A program made the translations under genes and the position numbers. Positions 34,309-40,776 of a stretch of 40,776 bases of DNA are shown here, in pieces (the stretch's first letter is position 1; each line of letters starts with the position of its first letter). Source of the stretch: Bifidobacterium catulorum (GTDB lineage: Bacteria; Actinomycetota; Actinomycetes; Actinomycetales; Bifidobacteriaceae); the NCBI RefSeq assembly GCF_003129925.1, contig NZ_QFFN01000020.1, positions 1-40,776 of the forward strand, written 5' to 3'. The notes under the pieces are model-generated. The model saw only the letters and a list, made by a program, of their open reading frames with translations, was not told where the DNA came from and did not search any database.

Positions 34309-35442
34309 TCACACCAGGAACCCTTCGGGATAGATGTCGGTGGAGTCGATCTCGAAGGTGCTGACGCCGGTGATGAACGCCTTGCCGGTGATCTGCGGCA
34401 CAATCGCCTCGTGGCCGGCAACCGTGGTGCGCGAAGCCGGGCACCCGATGAACTTCGAACCGGTGATCGACTCGAACACGGCACTGTCGCCGATCTCCAT
34501 CTCGCCATGCGCCACCAACGTGGCCAGCTTGGCGCTCGTACCGGTGCCGCAGGGGGAACGATCCACCTGCCGGCCGCCGAACACCACGCCGTTGCGGTAA
34601 TGTCCGGTCGCGGCGTCGACCTGACCGAACTCCACCAAATCCACGCCGTGAATGTCGACCAGCGGATGCCGCACGTCGAGCTGTTCGCGTGCGGAGCGCA
34701 GGATCGCCATGCCGATGTCGGCGATCTCCTGCGAATGAGCGGCCTCGATGTCGTAGCCGAGGCCGAGCGAGTCGAAGTCCACGAGCGCGAAGAAACTGCC
34801 GCCGAACGATATGGTGGCCTTGACGTCGTGCACGGGGATGCCCGGCTCGTCCACGTGGATGGTCACGTCGTCCATGGCGACGAACGCGGGCACGTTGGTG
34901 AGCGTGGCGTTCTTCACCTCGTGGCCGCGCACGTGTACGGTCACGGTGATGAGCCCGGCGGGCGTGTCGAGATGCACGTCGATGTCGTCGTCGGCGATGG
35001 CGGCGAACGACGGGTATCGGCCGGTCACGAGGCCGGATTCGACGGCGAACGTGGAGACGCCGATCGAACCATGCCCGCACATGTTGAGGTATCCGCCCGA
35101 ATCGGTGAATACGGCCCCGAGGTCGGCGTCGGGCCGCGTGGGCTTGAACAGAATCGCGCCGAACATGTCGCGGTGCCCGCGTGGCTCCAGCATGAGGATC
35201 TTGCGGATGCCGTCGTATTCGTTGATGAGCTTGTCGCGCACAGCGATGGCGCTGGGCTCGGCGTCGAGCGCGGACAGCCCGCCGACGAGTATGCGCGTGG
35301 GCTCGCCCTGCGTATGCGATTCCACGGTGGTCAGCCGTGGACTGGAGGCGAACATCGCATCGTCGAGGACGGCCTTCGCCGCCGCCAGCGTCTTGGTGTG
35401 GAAAGTGGACGGAACCTGTATCATGCCGGCAACGTTCATCAT
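34309..35442 (-). CDS. prdF: Proline racemase (PrdF-like)
   Basis: 377 residues, a PLP-independent racemase of the proline racemase family. Both catalytic cysteines are present: MCGHGSIG (Cys122) and DRSPCGTGTSAK (Cys298). This separates it from trans-3-hydroxyproline dehydratases, which have Thr at the second site. Other conserved parts are ESHTQGEPTR, LEPRGHRDMFGA and the C-terminal FITGVSTFEID. A 4-hydroxyproline 2-epimerase has the same motifs, but the prd neighbours favour L-/D-proline interconversion, supplying D-proline to PrdAB. It has about 29 extra N-terminal residues compared with clostridial PrdF. GAGGAG four bases upstream supports this start. It lies 74 bases after tetR, same strand. 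Confidence 0.88.
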   Translation of the reverse strand: MMNVAGMIQVPSTFHTKTLAAAKAVLDDAMFASSPRLTTVESHTQGEPTRILVGGLSALDAEPSAIAVRDKLINEYDGIRKILMLEPRGHRDMFGAILFKPTRPDADLGAVFTDSGGYLNMCGHGSIGVSTFAVESGLVTGRYPSFAAIADDDIDVHLDTPAGLITVTVHVRGHEVKNATLTNVPAFVAMDDVTIHVDEPGIPVHDVKATISFGGSFFALVDFDSLGLGYDIEAAHSQEIADIGMAILRSAREQLDVRHPLVDIHGVDLVEFGQVDAATGHYRNGVVFGGRQVDRSPCGTGTSAKLATLVAHGEMEIGDSAVFESITGSKFIGCPASRTTVAGHEAIVPQITGKAFITGVSTFEIDSTDIYPEGFLV

Positions 35443-35516
35443 GCATCTCCTCGGTTCGGCGCCTGATTACGCCTGCGGAGGATCGAAGCCGGCCGAGCCC
35501 GCGACCGTGGGCGGCG

Positions 35517-36095
35517 CTACAGGTGCCGCACGAAGCGGTCGAGCACTTCGGCGACGATCCGGGTGGGCTCCCCCACCAGCGGCTGCGAGCCCTGATGCAG
35601 GCACCAGTCGTACAGCATCGATCGTTCCGCCATCGCATACAGGCGGACAATGTCATGCGTGGAATAGTCCCGTGTGATCTCGCCCCTGTCCTGGCCGCGT
35701 GCGAAAAGCCTGCGGTGGATGGCGAAATAGAAGCGGTCCTGATTCACCAGTGACCGGTCTCCACGCTCGTTGAGCTGCGACGCCAGCTGGGCGCCGAGCA
35801 GTTCGACCGGCACATGCCGTTCGATCCAGCCGAACATCTGCACGTTGAGATAATGGACCTGTTCGACCACCGATCCGTCGGGGTCGAGTTCGGTGTCCAT
35901 CTCGCGGTATTTCTCGTCGAACACGTCGCTCAGGGTTCCCAACAGCGCGGATTTGCCTTGGAAATGATGGTAGAACGTGCCTTTGGCGATTCCCGCCTTG
36001 GCGATGATGTCATCGATGGTGGTCTTCTCGTAGCCTTTTTCCTTGAAAAGGTCCCAGGAAGCGTCGATGATGCTGCCTCGTGCGTCTCGTGCCAT
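35517..36095 (-). CDS. TetR-family transcriptional regulator
   Basis: 192 residues. The N-terminal helix-turn-helix (about residues 25-45) reads TTIDDIIAKAGIAKGTFYHHF, the usual TetR form with GTFYHHF at the recognition helix. The rest is an all-helical ligand-binding domain that has diverged. It sits between prdB (305 bases upstream) and the racemase gene (74 bases downstream), and so probably controls the proline and hydroxyproline genes. In clostridia the prd genes are governed by a sigma-54 activator, PrdR; no such gene is seen here, so control has apparently been replaced. A possible minus-strand -10 TATGAT lies at 36156-36161. The ligand could be proline, hydroxyproline or a product (inference). 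Confidence 0.88.
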   Translation of the reverse strand: MARDARGSIIDASWDLFKEKGYEKTTIDDIIAKAGIAKGTFYHHFQGKSALLGTLSDVFDEKYREMDTELDPDGSVVEQVHYLNVQMFGWIERHVPVELLGAQLASQLNERGDRSLVNQDRFYFAIHRRLFARGQDRGEITRDYSTHDIVRLYAMAERSMLYDWCLHQGSQPLVGEPTRIVAEVLDRFVRHL

Positions 36096-36204
36096 GGACA
36101 GGTCCCGCCTTTCGCCCCGTGTTCCGTCATGGAGCCGTTACGTAGATGTGACTCCATCATAGAACCGTATCGTTTGGACGTGTCCCGCCGCCTTGCACGG
36201 ATGC

Positions 36205-36217
36205 GACCGGATCGGTC
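36205..36217. promoter_or_regulatory. Short inverted repeat in the tetR upstream region
   Basis: GACCG-GAT-CGGTC is a 13-base inverted repeat about 110 bases upstream of the tetR start. It may be an operator, but arms of five bases can arise by chance in GC-rich DNA. Confidence 0.25.
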
Positions 36218-36282
36218 ATGCGGATTGGTTTGCTTGTCCGATCGGGCGTCCGCGGCGCCCATGCGTCCGACCGTCCCCGATT

Positions 36283-36302
36283 CATACGACCGACGTATCA
36301 TG
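36283..36302. promoter_or_regulatory. Second copy of the CATACG-N5-CGTAT operator-like motif
   Basis: CATACGACCGACGTATCATG matches the palindrome upstream of hypE (30180-30199) at 15 of 20 positions, with both half-sites kept apart from one G/C change. It lies about 190 bases upstream of the tetR ATG, in the prdB-tetR gap (36096-36400). A shared binding site for the TetR protein is the simplest reading (inference). Confidence 0.45.
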
Positions 36303-36397
36303 CGGCGGGGCGACGGTCATGCGACGTACGCCCCGCCGTCGATGGACGGTCCGGACTACCGGACTGCTTAACGATCGGACGGTCCGGACTACCGGAC
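36303..36397. terminator. Three hairpins in the prdB 3' region, two of them a direct repeat
   Basis: GGCGGGGCG (36304-36312) pairs with CGCCCCGCC (36329-36337). Next come two copies of a 21-base direct repeat (36344-36364 and 36377-36397), each containing GTCCGG-ACTA-CCGGAC, a 6-bp stem with a 4-base loop. The last copy is 4 bases from the prdB stop. No T tract follows, so these may be weak terminators, mRNA-stabilising stems that shape expression between prdB and tetR, or binding sites. Confidence 0.45.
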
Positions 36398-36400
36398 GGA

Positions 36401-37138
36401 TCAGACGTTGTGGCGGTATTCGTACGGCAACGCCTTCATCTGACCGAAGTGGTCGAACTCCTCCATCGCGTTGAGGGTGTCCTTGAGGATTCCCATCTGC
36501 ATGGTCGGGTTGTTGGGCTCGCCGGCGTTGGACCCGATCGGCACGAGCGGAGCGGTGATGCGCGGCGCGCCCTGCTGGCGGGCGATCGGGGGCAGGGCCG
36601 CGATGATGCAGGTGCTCATGCCGGCCTCCTCGCAGCATCGCAACACGAGTGTGCAGGAGCGGTGGCAGGTGCCGCAGCCGCCGGTGGCGAGCACGATGTC
36701 GGCGCCTTCGGCCTTGAGCTTCCTGGCGATTTCGGGGCCGGTGACGTGTTCGAACTTGTCGACGTTGCCGCCACCGCCCATGAAGCCGAAGAAGGTGGGG
36801 ACGAGCGAGCCTATGAATCCCTCCTTGACGAGTTCGCGCAGGCGGTCGATGGGCAGCATGGCGTTGACGTCCTTGTTGATGTCGGAGTTGTCGAATCCGC
36901 CGTGGGTGACCATGAGCTGGTCGGACGGGGTGTCGCTGGGGATCTCGCGGTAGCTCCAGTCGCCGGCGGTGTTGAACGGCGTCTGGTCCTTCTTGTGGAT
37001 GCCGCCGGAGGTGATGAACGCGACCTTGCATTCGCTCAGCGGCTTGGTGAGCGGGGTCCAGACGGGCTTGGGCGTCCATGGCACGTAGATTTCGGACTTG
37101 AGTCCCTTGGCTGTCGTCAGCTTGAATGCGGTAGGCAT
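36401..37138 (-). CDS. prdB: D-proline reductase PrdB subunit, cysteine form
   Basis: 245 residues. PrdB is the subunit of D-proline reductase that in clostridia carries selenocysteine and works with PrdA to open the D-proline ring to 5-aminovalerate. The active-site region is ATGGCGTCHRSC, a CxxCxxxC motif starting at Cys155. Clostridial PrdB has selenocysteine at the first position (near residue 152 in C. sticklandii, from memory). Here the codon is TGC, and no in-frame TGA occurs. Other family marks are THGGFDNSDINKDVN and the C-terminal NNPTMQMGILKDTLNAME. ATG 37138 is preceded by AAAGGAG. It follows the small 62-residue gene by 99 bases. Confidence 0.92.
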   Translation of the reverse strand: MPTAFKLTTAKGLKSEIYVPWTPKPVWTPLTKPLSECKVAFITSGGIHKKDQTPFNTAGDWSYREIPSDTPSDQLMVTHGGFDNSDINKDVNAMLPIDRLRELVKEGFIGSLVPTFFGFMGGGGNVDKFEHVTGPEIARKLKAEGADIVLATGGCGTCHRSCTLVLRCCEEAGMSTCIIAALPPIARQQGAPRITAPLVPIGSNAGEPNNPTMQMGILKDTLNAMEEFDHFGQMKALPYEYRHNV

Positions 37139-37237
37139 GATGTGCTCCTTTGATTCGTGAATGACGTTGGTGATTGCGTGGATGTGGGTGTGGGTGTTGC
37201 GCGATGCCGTGTCGGTCGGCGTCGTACGGACGCGTGG

Positions 37238-37426
37238 TCAGATGACGTTGACGTAGCTGAGGTAGAACTCGCATTCCTCACCCACCGCGAGCGGCTTGTC
37301 GGTGTAGACCAGCCGCAATGGCAGCGAGAGCACGCCCATGCGCCCGTTGACGCCGATTCGCACGCCGACCTCGGTGACTTCCTTGATGACCCCTTTGAGC
37401 AGGAGCGGTTTGAGTTCCACCTGCAT
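37238..37426 (-). CDS. Small 62-residue protein between prdA and prdB
   Basis: A strong GAAGGAG six bases before ATG 37426 and tight spacing (30 bases after prdA) make this a real gene. The product (MQVELKPLLLKGVIKEVTEV...) is compact with alternating hydrophobic residues, as in a small beta-barrel. There is no cysteine, signal peptide or membrane segment. Small proteins in this position are known from clostridial proline reductase loci (from memory), so it is probably a conserved accessory factor; its role is unknown. Confidence 0.75.
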   Translation of the reverse strand: MQVELKPLLLKGVIKEVTEVGVRIGVNGRMGVLSLPLRLVYTDKPLAVGEECEFYLSYVNVI

Positions 37427-37456
37427 GACGTCTCCTTCATCGTGTGTTTGGATGGG

Positions 37457-39241
37457 CTACTTGACGAGCTGCTTGTTGGCCTCGATGACCGACTCGTCCC
37501 ACTTGTGCTCCGGCGGTTCGATCGGGATGCCGGCCATCTTGGTCTTGAGCATCAGGATCGCGCGATCGGCGTCCTCCGGGGTGGTGGTGTTGTCGGCGAG
37601 GATCTCGTTCTCGAAGCCCTCCGGGTCCTTGTTGAGCTCGATCATGGCGTCCATGTACTTGTTGCCGACGACCAGCTGTCCCTGGTAGGCGGCGAAGGTG
37701 ACGCCCACGACCGGCACGCCGCGCGAGCCGATGGCGGCGATGTTCTCGGAGAAGTCGATGTGGTTGTTGCCGAAGCCTTCGGTGGTGACGATCGCCCCGT
37801 CGACCTCCATGGCCTCGATGAGTGCGCCGAGCCGTTCGGAGACGAAGGTCTTCTCGTCGTTGACCTGCGGCGATCCGATGAACACCACGCCGGTCAGGTC
37901 GAGCTCCTCGTCGGTCTGCAGGGCCTCGACCATGGGCTCGCGGAAGAAGTGGCGGGTGATCTCCTTGGTGGCGGGCCCGATGCAGGCAAGCGCGTGGATG
38001 CCGCCGTCGAGCACCTCGTTGGGGCTGAGCACCACGGGCACGTTGCCGAGGTCGACGTTCTTCTGGCCGCCCTTGACGCCGCAGGGTTCGGTCGGCACGA
38101 GCAGGTTGTCGTGCATGGCGCCCTGACCCATGATCTCCTTGACGAGCACCACGCGGGGCCTGCCGGCGCGGCGGACGTCCCTGAACGTCTCCTCCTTGAC
38201 GGGCTCGACGCCGTCGAGCTTCTTGATGGCCTCGCGGCAGGCGTGCACGATCACGTCGGCGGCGCTGTGGGCTGCGAACGGTCCGCGGCGCTCCATGCCG
38301 GTGCCTTCCTGGATCTTCACGTCCACACGGATCATGATGTCGTCTTCGTCGGGGCAACCGGGTCGTCCGTAACGGATCTTCTCGTCCATGTAGCCTTCGC
38401 ACGAGCCGAATTCGTGCACCTGCACGCCGGCCTCATCCATGCCGGTGAGGACGAAGACCGCGCCGGAGAGCACGTTGGTCACACCTTCGCCGAGCTTGCC
38501 CTCGGCCTTGGCGGCGATGGGGATGACGTCCATGATGGTGTTGGAGTAGACGTGGCGTTCGGACGGTTCGATGATCTTCATCTCGACGTCCTTGACCAGC
38601 GGATCGGCCTTCTTGGCGGCCTCGACGAGGGATTCGTCGATGGTGAGCACGCCGCCCTCGTACGATGTGGCGTCGCCGAGCTCGACCTTGGTGACCGGAT
38701 AGTCCTTCTTGACGAGGGTGCGCATGACCTTGTCGGCGGGCGCGGGCTCCTCGGCCGGGGACGGAACCGGCGCCGCGGCGCAGGCCGGCGGCACCGGCGT
38801 TCCGGCGACGGGTGCGCCGCCTGCCGGGAAGACGAGGTCGAGGCCTTCGGCCCTGTCGAGGTGCAGGGGCACGTCGCCGTCGGACGCGGGCGCCGCCGGG
38901 GCGGCCGGCCCGGCGCAGCAGGAGCACGGCTCCTCGACGCCGTCCTCGGGCCCCTCCGCTTCGTCGACGGGTTCCGCGGCCGGGGTCTCCTTCACGCCGT
39001 CGAGCAGTTCGGGGGTGAGCTGGGTGAGCGCCTCGCCGTCGTTGACGAGCGTGGCGCCGAGCGCCTGCTGGATGGTGAGTCCGCCCTCCTTGAGGGTCAT
39101 GAGGTTGGAGTCGACGAGGTCGGGGAAGATCGTGGGGTCCTCGAAGTCGGCGGCGCTCAGCACGGTGCCGGCGGGTCGGCGGCAGCACAGCACCGCCGGA
39201 TCGTTGAGATGCGCTTCGAGCGTTTCCTTGGAGAGCGACAT
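37457..39241 (-). CDS. prdA: D-proline reductase proprotein PrdA
   Basis: 594 residues. PrdA is made as a proprotein that cleaves itself before a cysteine to create the pyruvoyl cofactor, which binds D-proline as a Schiff base. The cysteine in GGIHALAC-IGPATKE is residue 420, nearly the same as the reported site in C. sticklandii (Cys421, from memory); cleavage would give pieces of about 45 and 19 kDa. The N terminus MSLSKETLEAHLNDPAVLCC and the IFPDLVDS segment are typical. A low-complexity Pro/Ala/Cys-rich linker lies near residues 85-170. ATG 39241 has AAAGGAA upstream. It lies 52 bases after prdC. It is the largest gene of the unit and fixes the pathway assignment. Confidence 0.94.
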   Translation of the reverse strand: MSLSKETLEAHLNDPAVLCCRRPAGTVLSAADFEDPTIFPDLVDSNLMTLKEGGLTIQQALGATLVNDGEALTQLTPELLDGVKETPAAEPVDEAEGPEDGVEEPCSCCAGPAAPAAPASDGDVPLHLDRAEGLDLVFPAGGAPVAGTPVPPACAAAPVPSPAEEPAPADKVMRTLVKKDYPVTKVELGDATSYEGGVLTIDESLVEAAKKADPLVKDVEMKIIEPSERHVYSNTIMDVIPIAAKAEGKLGEGVTNVLSGAVFVLTGMDEAGVQVHEFGSCEGYMDEKIRYGRPGCPDEDDIMIRVDVKIQEGTGMERRGPFAAHSAADVIVHACREAIKKLDGVEPVKEETFRDVRRAGRPRVVLVKEIMGQGAMHDNLLVPTEPCGVKGGQKNVDLGNVPVVLSPNEVLDGGIHALACIGPATKEITRHFFREPMVEALQTDEELDLTGVVFIGSPQVNDEKTFVSERLGALIEAMEVDGAIVTTEGFGNNHIDFSENIAAIGSRGVPVVGVTFAAYQGQLVVGNKYMDAMIELNKDPEGFENEILADNTTTPEDADRAILMLKTKMAGIPIEPPEHKWDESVIEANKQLVK

Positions 39242-39293
39242 TTCTGGTTCCTTTCCCTGGGTTGTTGATGATGGTACGTTGTGGAAGCTATGG

Positions 39294-40499
39294 TCACGCG
39301 GCCTTGACGGTCTTGCGGAAGGCGCGGATGATGGGTTCGTCGCCGGCCCTCATGAAGGCGTCGGTGGCGTGGTGAACGCGCATGCCGAGCTTGGGGGCCA
39401 CCTGCATCACCGTGTTGGAGCAGTCGGTGCAGTGGGAGATCAGCACGCTTTCGGCCCCTTCCTTCTTCAGGGCGATGATGTTCTGCGCCTGGCCGGGGCA
39501 GATGCCGGGGTTGCGGCATTTGAGCCGGCCGTTGGGCAGCCGGCAGGCGTTCTTGCACAGGCGCACGTCCACGAGCGGTGCGCCCTTGGCCTTGACGATG
39601 GCCCGGAGACGGTCCTCGCCGGCGCCGCATGCGCACACGATGATGCCCATGGGACCGGGGTCGGGAATCTCCGGTCCGGCGATGATGATGCCGCCGCAGG
39701 TCTCCGACACGGTGTCGTCGAGCGAGCCGAGATGCCCCATATACGGGCCGCCGATCATGATCTGCTCGTCGGCCGTGGGCTCGTGCACGTGAAGCGCGGC
39801 CAGCACCTCGCGCACGGTGACGCCGATCGGCACGTCGTAGACGACGATGCTGACGTCGTCGTCGAAGCCGCTGCCTTCGATGTGTCCGGCGACGGTGAGG
39901 TCCTTGGTGGTGACGGCCAGGTTCCCGATGACGGCGTCGTGCACGCGCATCAGCGACTCGACGTTCATGACGACGGCGCCGGCCGCGCTGGGGATGGCGT
40001 CGGGTGGCAGCAGCGTGCCGAGCACGTCGCGCACGATGGCGCGTTCGTCGCCGGCCGGGTAGCGGTCCTTGAGGAAGGCGATCTCGATGTCCGGGTCGAC
40101 GTCGAAGCCGTATTCGCCGGACGCCGCCTCGTCCAATGCCGCCTGGAGCGAACGCACGGCCGTGATGTTCTTCGGCTTGATCGCCACGATGCCTCGTTCG
40201 GCGCCGACCTCCCGCATGGCTATGGTCAGTCCGGAGAGCACCTTGGCGGCGTCGGTCTCAAGACGGGCGGTGTTGTGTTCGAGCAGCGGCTCGCATTCGG
40301 CCGCGTTGGCGATGACCGTTGCGCAGCCTTTGCCGAACTTGAGTTTCTTGAACGTGGGGAATCCGGCGCCACCCATGCCGACAAGTCCGGACTCCTCGAT
40401 TTTTTCGAGCGGCGTAGCGTCGGCGTCGGCTATCTTCCGGACCGGCACCTCGGCGAACAGTTCCGCGGATCGAATGACGTGATGCTGTCGTGCTGTCAT
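39294..40499 (-). CDS. prdC: PrdC, RnfC-like electron transfer protein of proline reductase
   Basis: 401 residues. PrdC resembles the RnfC/NuoF-like electron carriers and is thought to pass electrons from NADH to proline reductase. Visible are the nucleotide/flavin-type GLVGMGGAGFPTF (residues 39-50), NAAECEPLL, a cysteine-rich part (VCACGAG, LCKNACRLP, KCRNPGICPGQ) and HCTDCSNTV (Cys357, Cys360). Clostridial PrdC is often a selenoprotein; no in-frame TGA is present here, so the protein is selenium-free. ATG 40499 is selected because AAAGGGGTGG precedes it; an in-frame GTG/ATG upstream to 40544 would add 15 residues overlapping that signal. It is first in the minus-strand unit. Confidence 0.9.
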   Translation of the reverse strand: MTARQHHVIRSAELFAEVPVRKIADADATPLEKIEESGLVGMGGAGFPTFKKLKFGKGCATVIANAAECEPLLEHNTARLETDAAKVLSGLTIAMREVGAERGIVAIKPKNITAVRSLQAALDEAASGEYGFDVDPDIEIAFLKDRYPAGDERAIVRDVLGTLLPPDAIPSAAGAVVMNVESLMRVHDAVIGNLAVTTKDLTVAGHIEGSGFDDDVSIVVYDVPIGVTVREVLAALHVHEPTADEQIMIGGPYMGHLGSLDDTVSETCGGIIIAGPEIPDPGPMGIIVCACGAGEDRLRAIVKAKGAPLVDVRLCKNACRLPNGRLKCRNPGICPGQAQNIIALKKEGAESVLISHCTDCSNTVMQVAPKLGMRVHHATDAFMRAGDEPIIRAFRKTVKAA

Positions 40500-40558
40500 G
40501 AGACCCACCCCTTTCTTTCTTGCCGTCCACGTTTCCGGAACCAATTCATATATTCGTT

Positions 40559-40589
40559 GTTCTAGAACGTGTTCTATTTATAAAGTATA
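40559..40589 (-). promoter_or_regulatory. Probable prdC promoter -10 box with overlapping palindromic operator
   Basis: On the minus strand a -10-like TATACT (40584-40589) is followed at once by TAGAACACGTTCTA (40563-40576), a 14-bp inverted repeat with a 2-base centre; GTTCTAGAAC (40559-40568) overlaps it. The transcription start expected from the -10 falls at the edge of the palindrome, as in TetR-type repression. The -35 box is weak. About 80 bases separate it from the prdC ATG. Confidence 0.5.
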
Positions 40590-40665
40590 GCTATCCGTGT
40601 TACACGCCATATTTTCGGCTCTTCGGGTGTTTGTGTGGGTGTGGATCACTGGTCCGGCCTGCTGG

Positions 40666-40776
40666 TTATTGGCGTCCGGGGAGTTGTAGGTCGAGTCCTC
40701 CGCATTTGAGCATGACGAGGCTGATGAGGTTGTCGAGGTTGCGGTAGCCGTAGCCGATCTTGATGGTGGTCTTGAT
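40666..40776 (-). mobile_element. ISL3-like transposase, C-terminal end (cut by window edge)
   Basis: The minus strand from the right edge is open for 36 codons to a TAA at 40666-40668. It reads IKTTIKIGYGYRNLDNLISL, then VMLKCGGLDLQLPGRQ. This resembles the C-terminal end of ISL3-family transposases, which are common in bifidobacteria (from memory). The rest of the element and any terminal repeats lie outside the window. Between it and prdC (40500-40665) there are only the promoter and operator. Confidence 0.65.

Noticed and set aside
34124..34333. Small open frames in the hypD-racemase gap
   Set aside because: They run through the terminator palindrome and have no ribosome binding site or recognisable product.
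36160..36176. TAGAAC followed by GTTTGG near the tetR promoter as a second copy of the prdC operator
   Set aside because: Spacing differs (6 rather than 2) and the second half-site is degenerate.
36401..37138. Possible selenocysteine TGA and SECIS in prdB
   Set aside because: The active-site codon is TGC and the frame has no internal TGA.

Overview
The window is a high-GC actinobacterial chromosome segment, most probably from a Bifidobacterium (family Bifidobacteriaceae). The main evidence is an intact kinase/FN3/MoxR/DUF58/transglutaminase/PP2C/FHA cluster of the type called the PFNA cluster in bifidobacteria, next to rpoB-rpoC proteins of actinobacterial type. The genus is an inference; the gene families are read directly from the sequence.

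Region 1 (1-15.8 kb) is the signalling and envelope cluster. A zinc-ribbon protein (partial, minus) diverges from a co-directional series: a membrane Ser/Thr kinase with an FN3-like sensor domain, a giant FN3 surface protein of about 2000 residues, a MoxR AAA+ ATPase, a DUF58 protein, a membrane transglutaminase-like protein, a PP2C phosphatase and a two-domain VLRR-type protein. A convergent FHA-domain gene closes the cluster. A short S-T-V-L-S motif occurs six times in tandem at the MoxR N terminus and twice in the FHA protein, which suggests a kinase target and FHA docking motif. The transglutaminase-like protein has lost all three catalytic triad residues.

Region 2 (15.9-30.0 kb) is mostly conserved or ordinary: a CmpB-type membrane protein (plus), rpoC and rpoB (minus), then an MFS transporter, an AEC transporter and a DUF985 cupin protein (plus), and a DUF559-type nuclease-fold protein (minus). 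A cluster of four related ~20-bp repeats lies between the last two genes.

Region 3 (30.0-40.8 kb) is the striking accessory region. It holds two convergent transcription units. The plus-strand unit encodes a glycyl radical activating enzyme (HypE-like) and a trans-4-hydroxy-L-proline dehydratase (HypD), with a small ORF between them. The minus-strand unit encodes PrdC (RnfC-like electron carrier), PrdA (pyruvoyl proprotein of D-proline reductase), a 62-residue protein, PrdB (with Cys where clostridia have selenocysteine), a TetR regulator and a proline racemase. Together these would convert hydroxyproline to pyrroline-5-carboxylate, then (with a ProC encoded elsewhere) to L-proline, D-proline and 5-aminovalerate. 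This is a Stickland-type electron sink that would be unusual in a bifidobacterium. A perfect 36-bp palindrome separates the converging ends. Operator-like palindromes lie upstream of hypE, upstream of tetR and over the presumed prdC promoter. The right edge cuts an ISL3-like transposase, consistent with acquisition by transfer.
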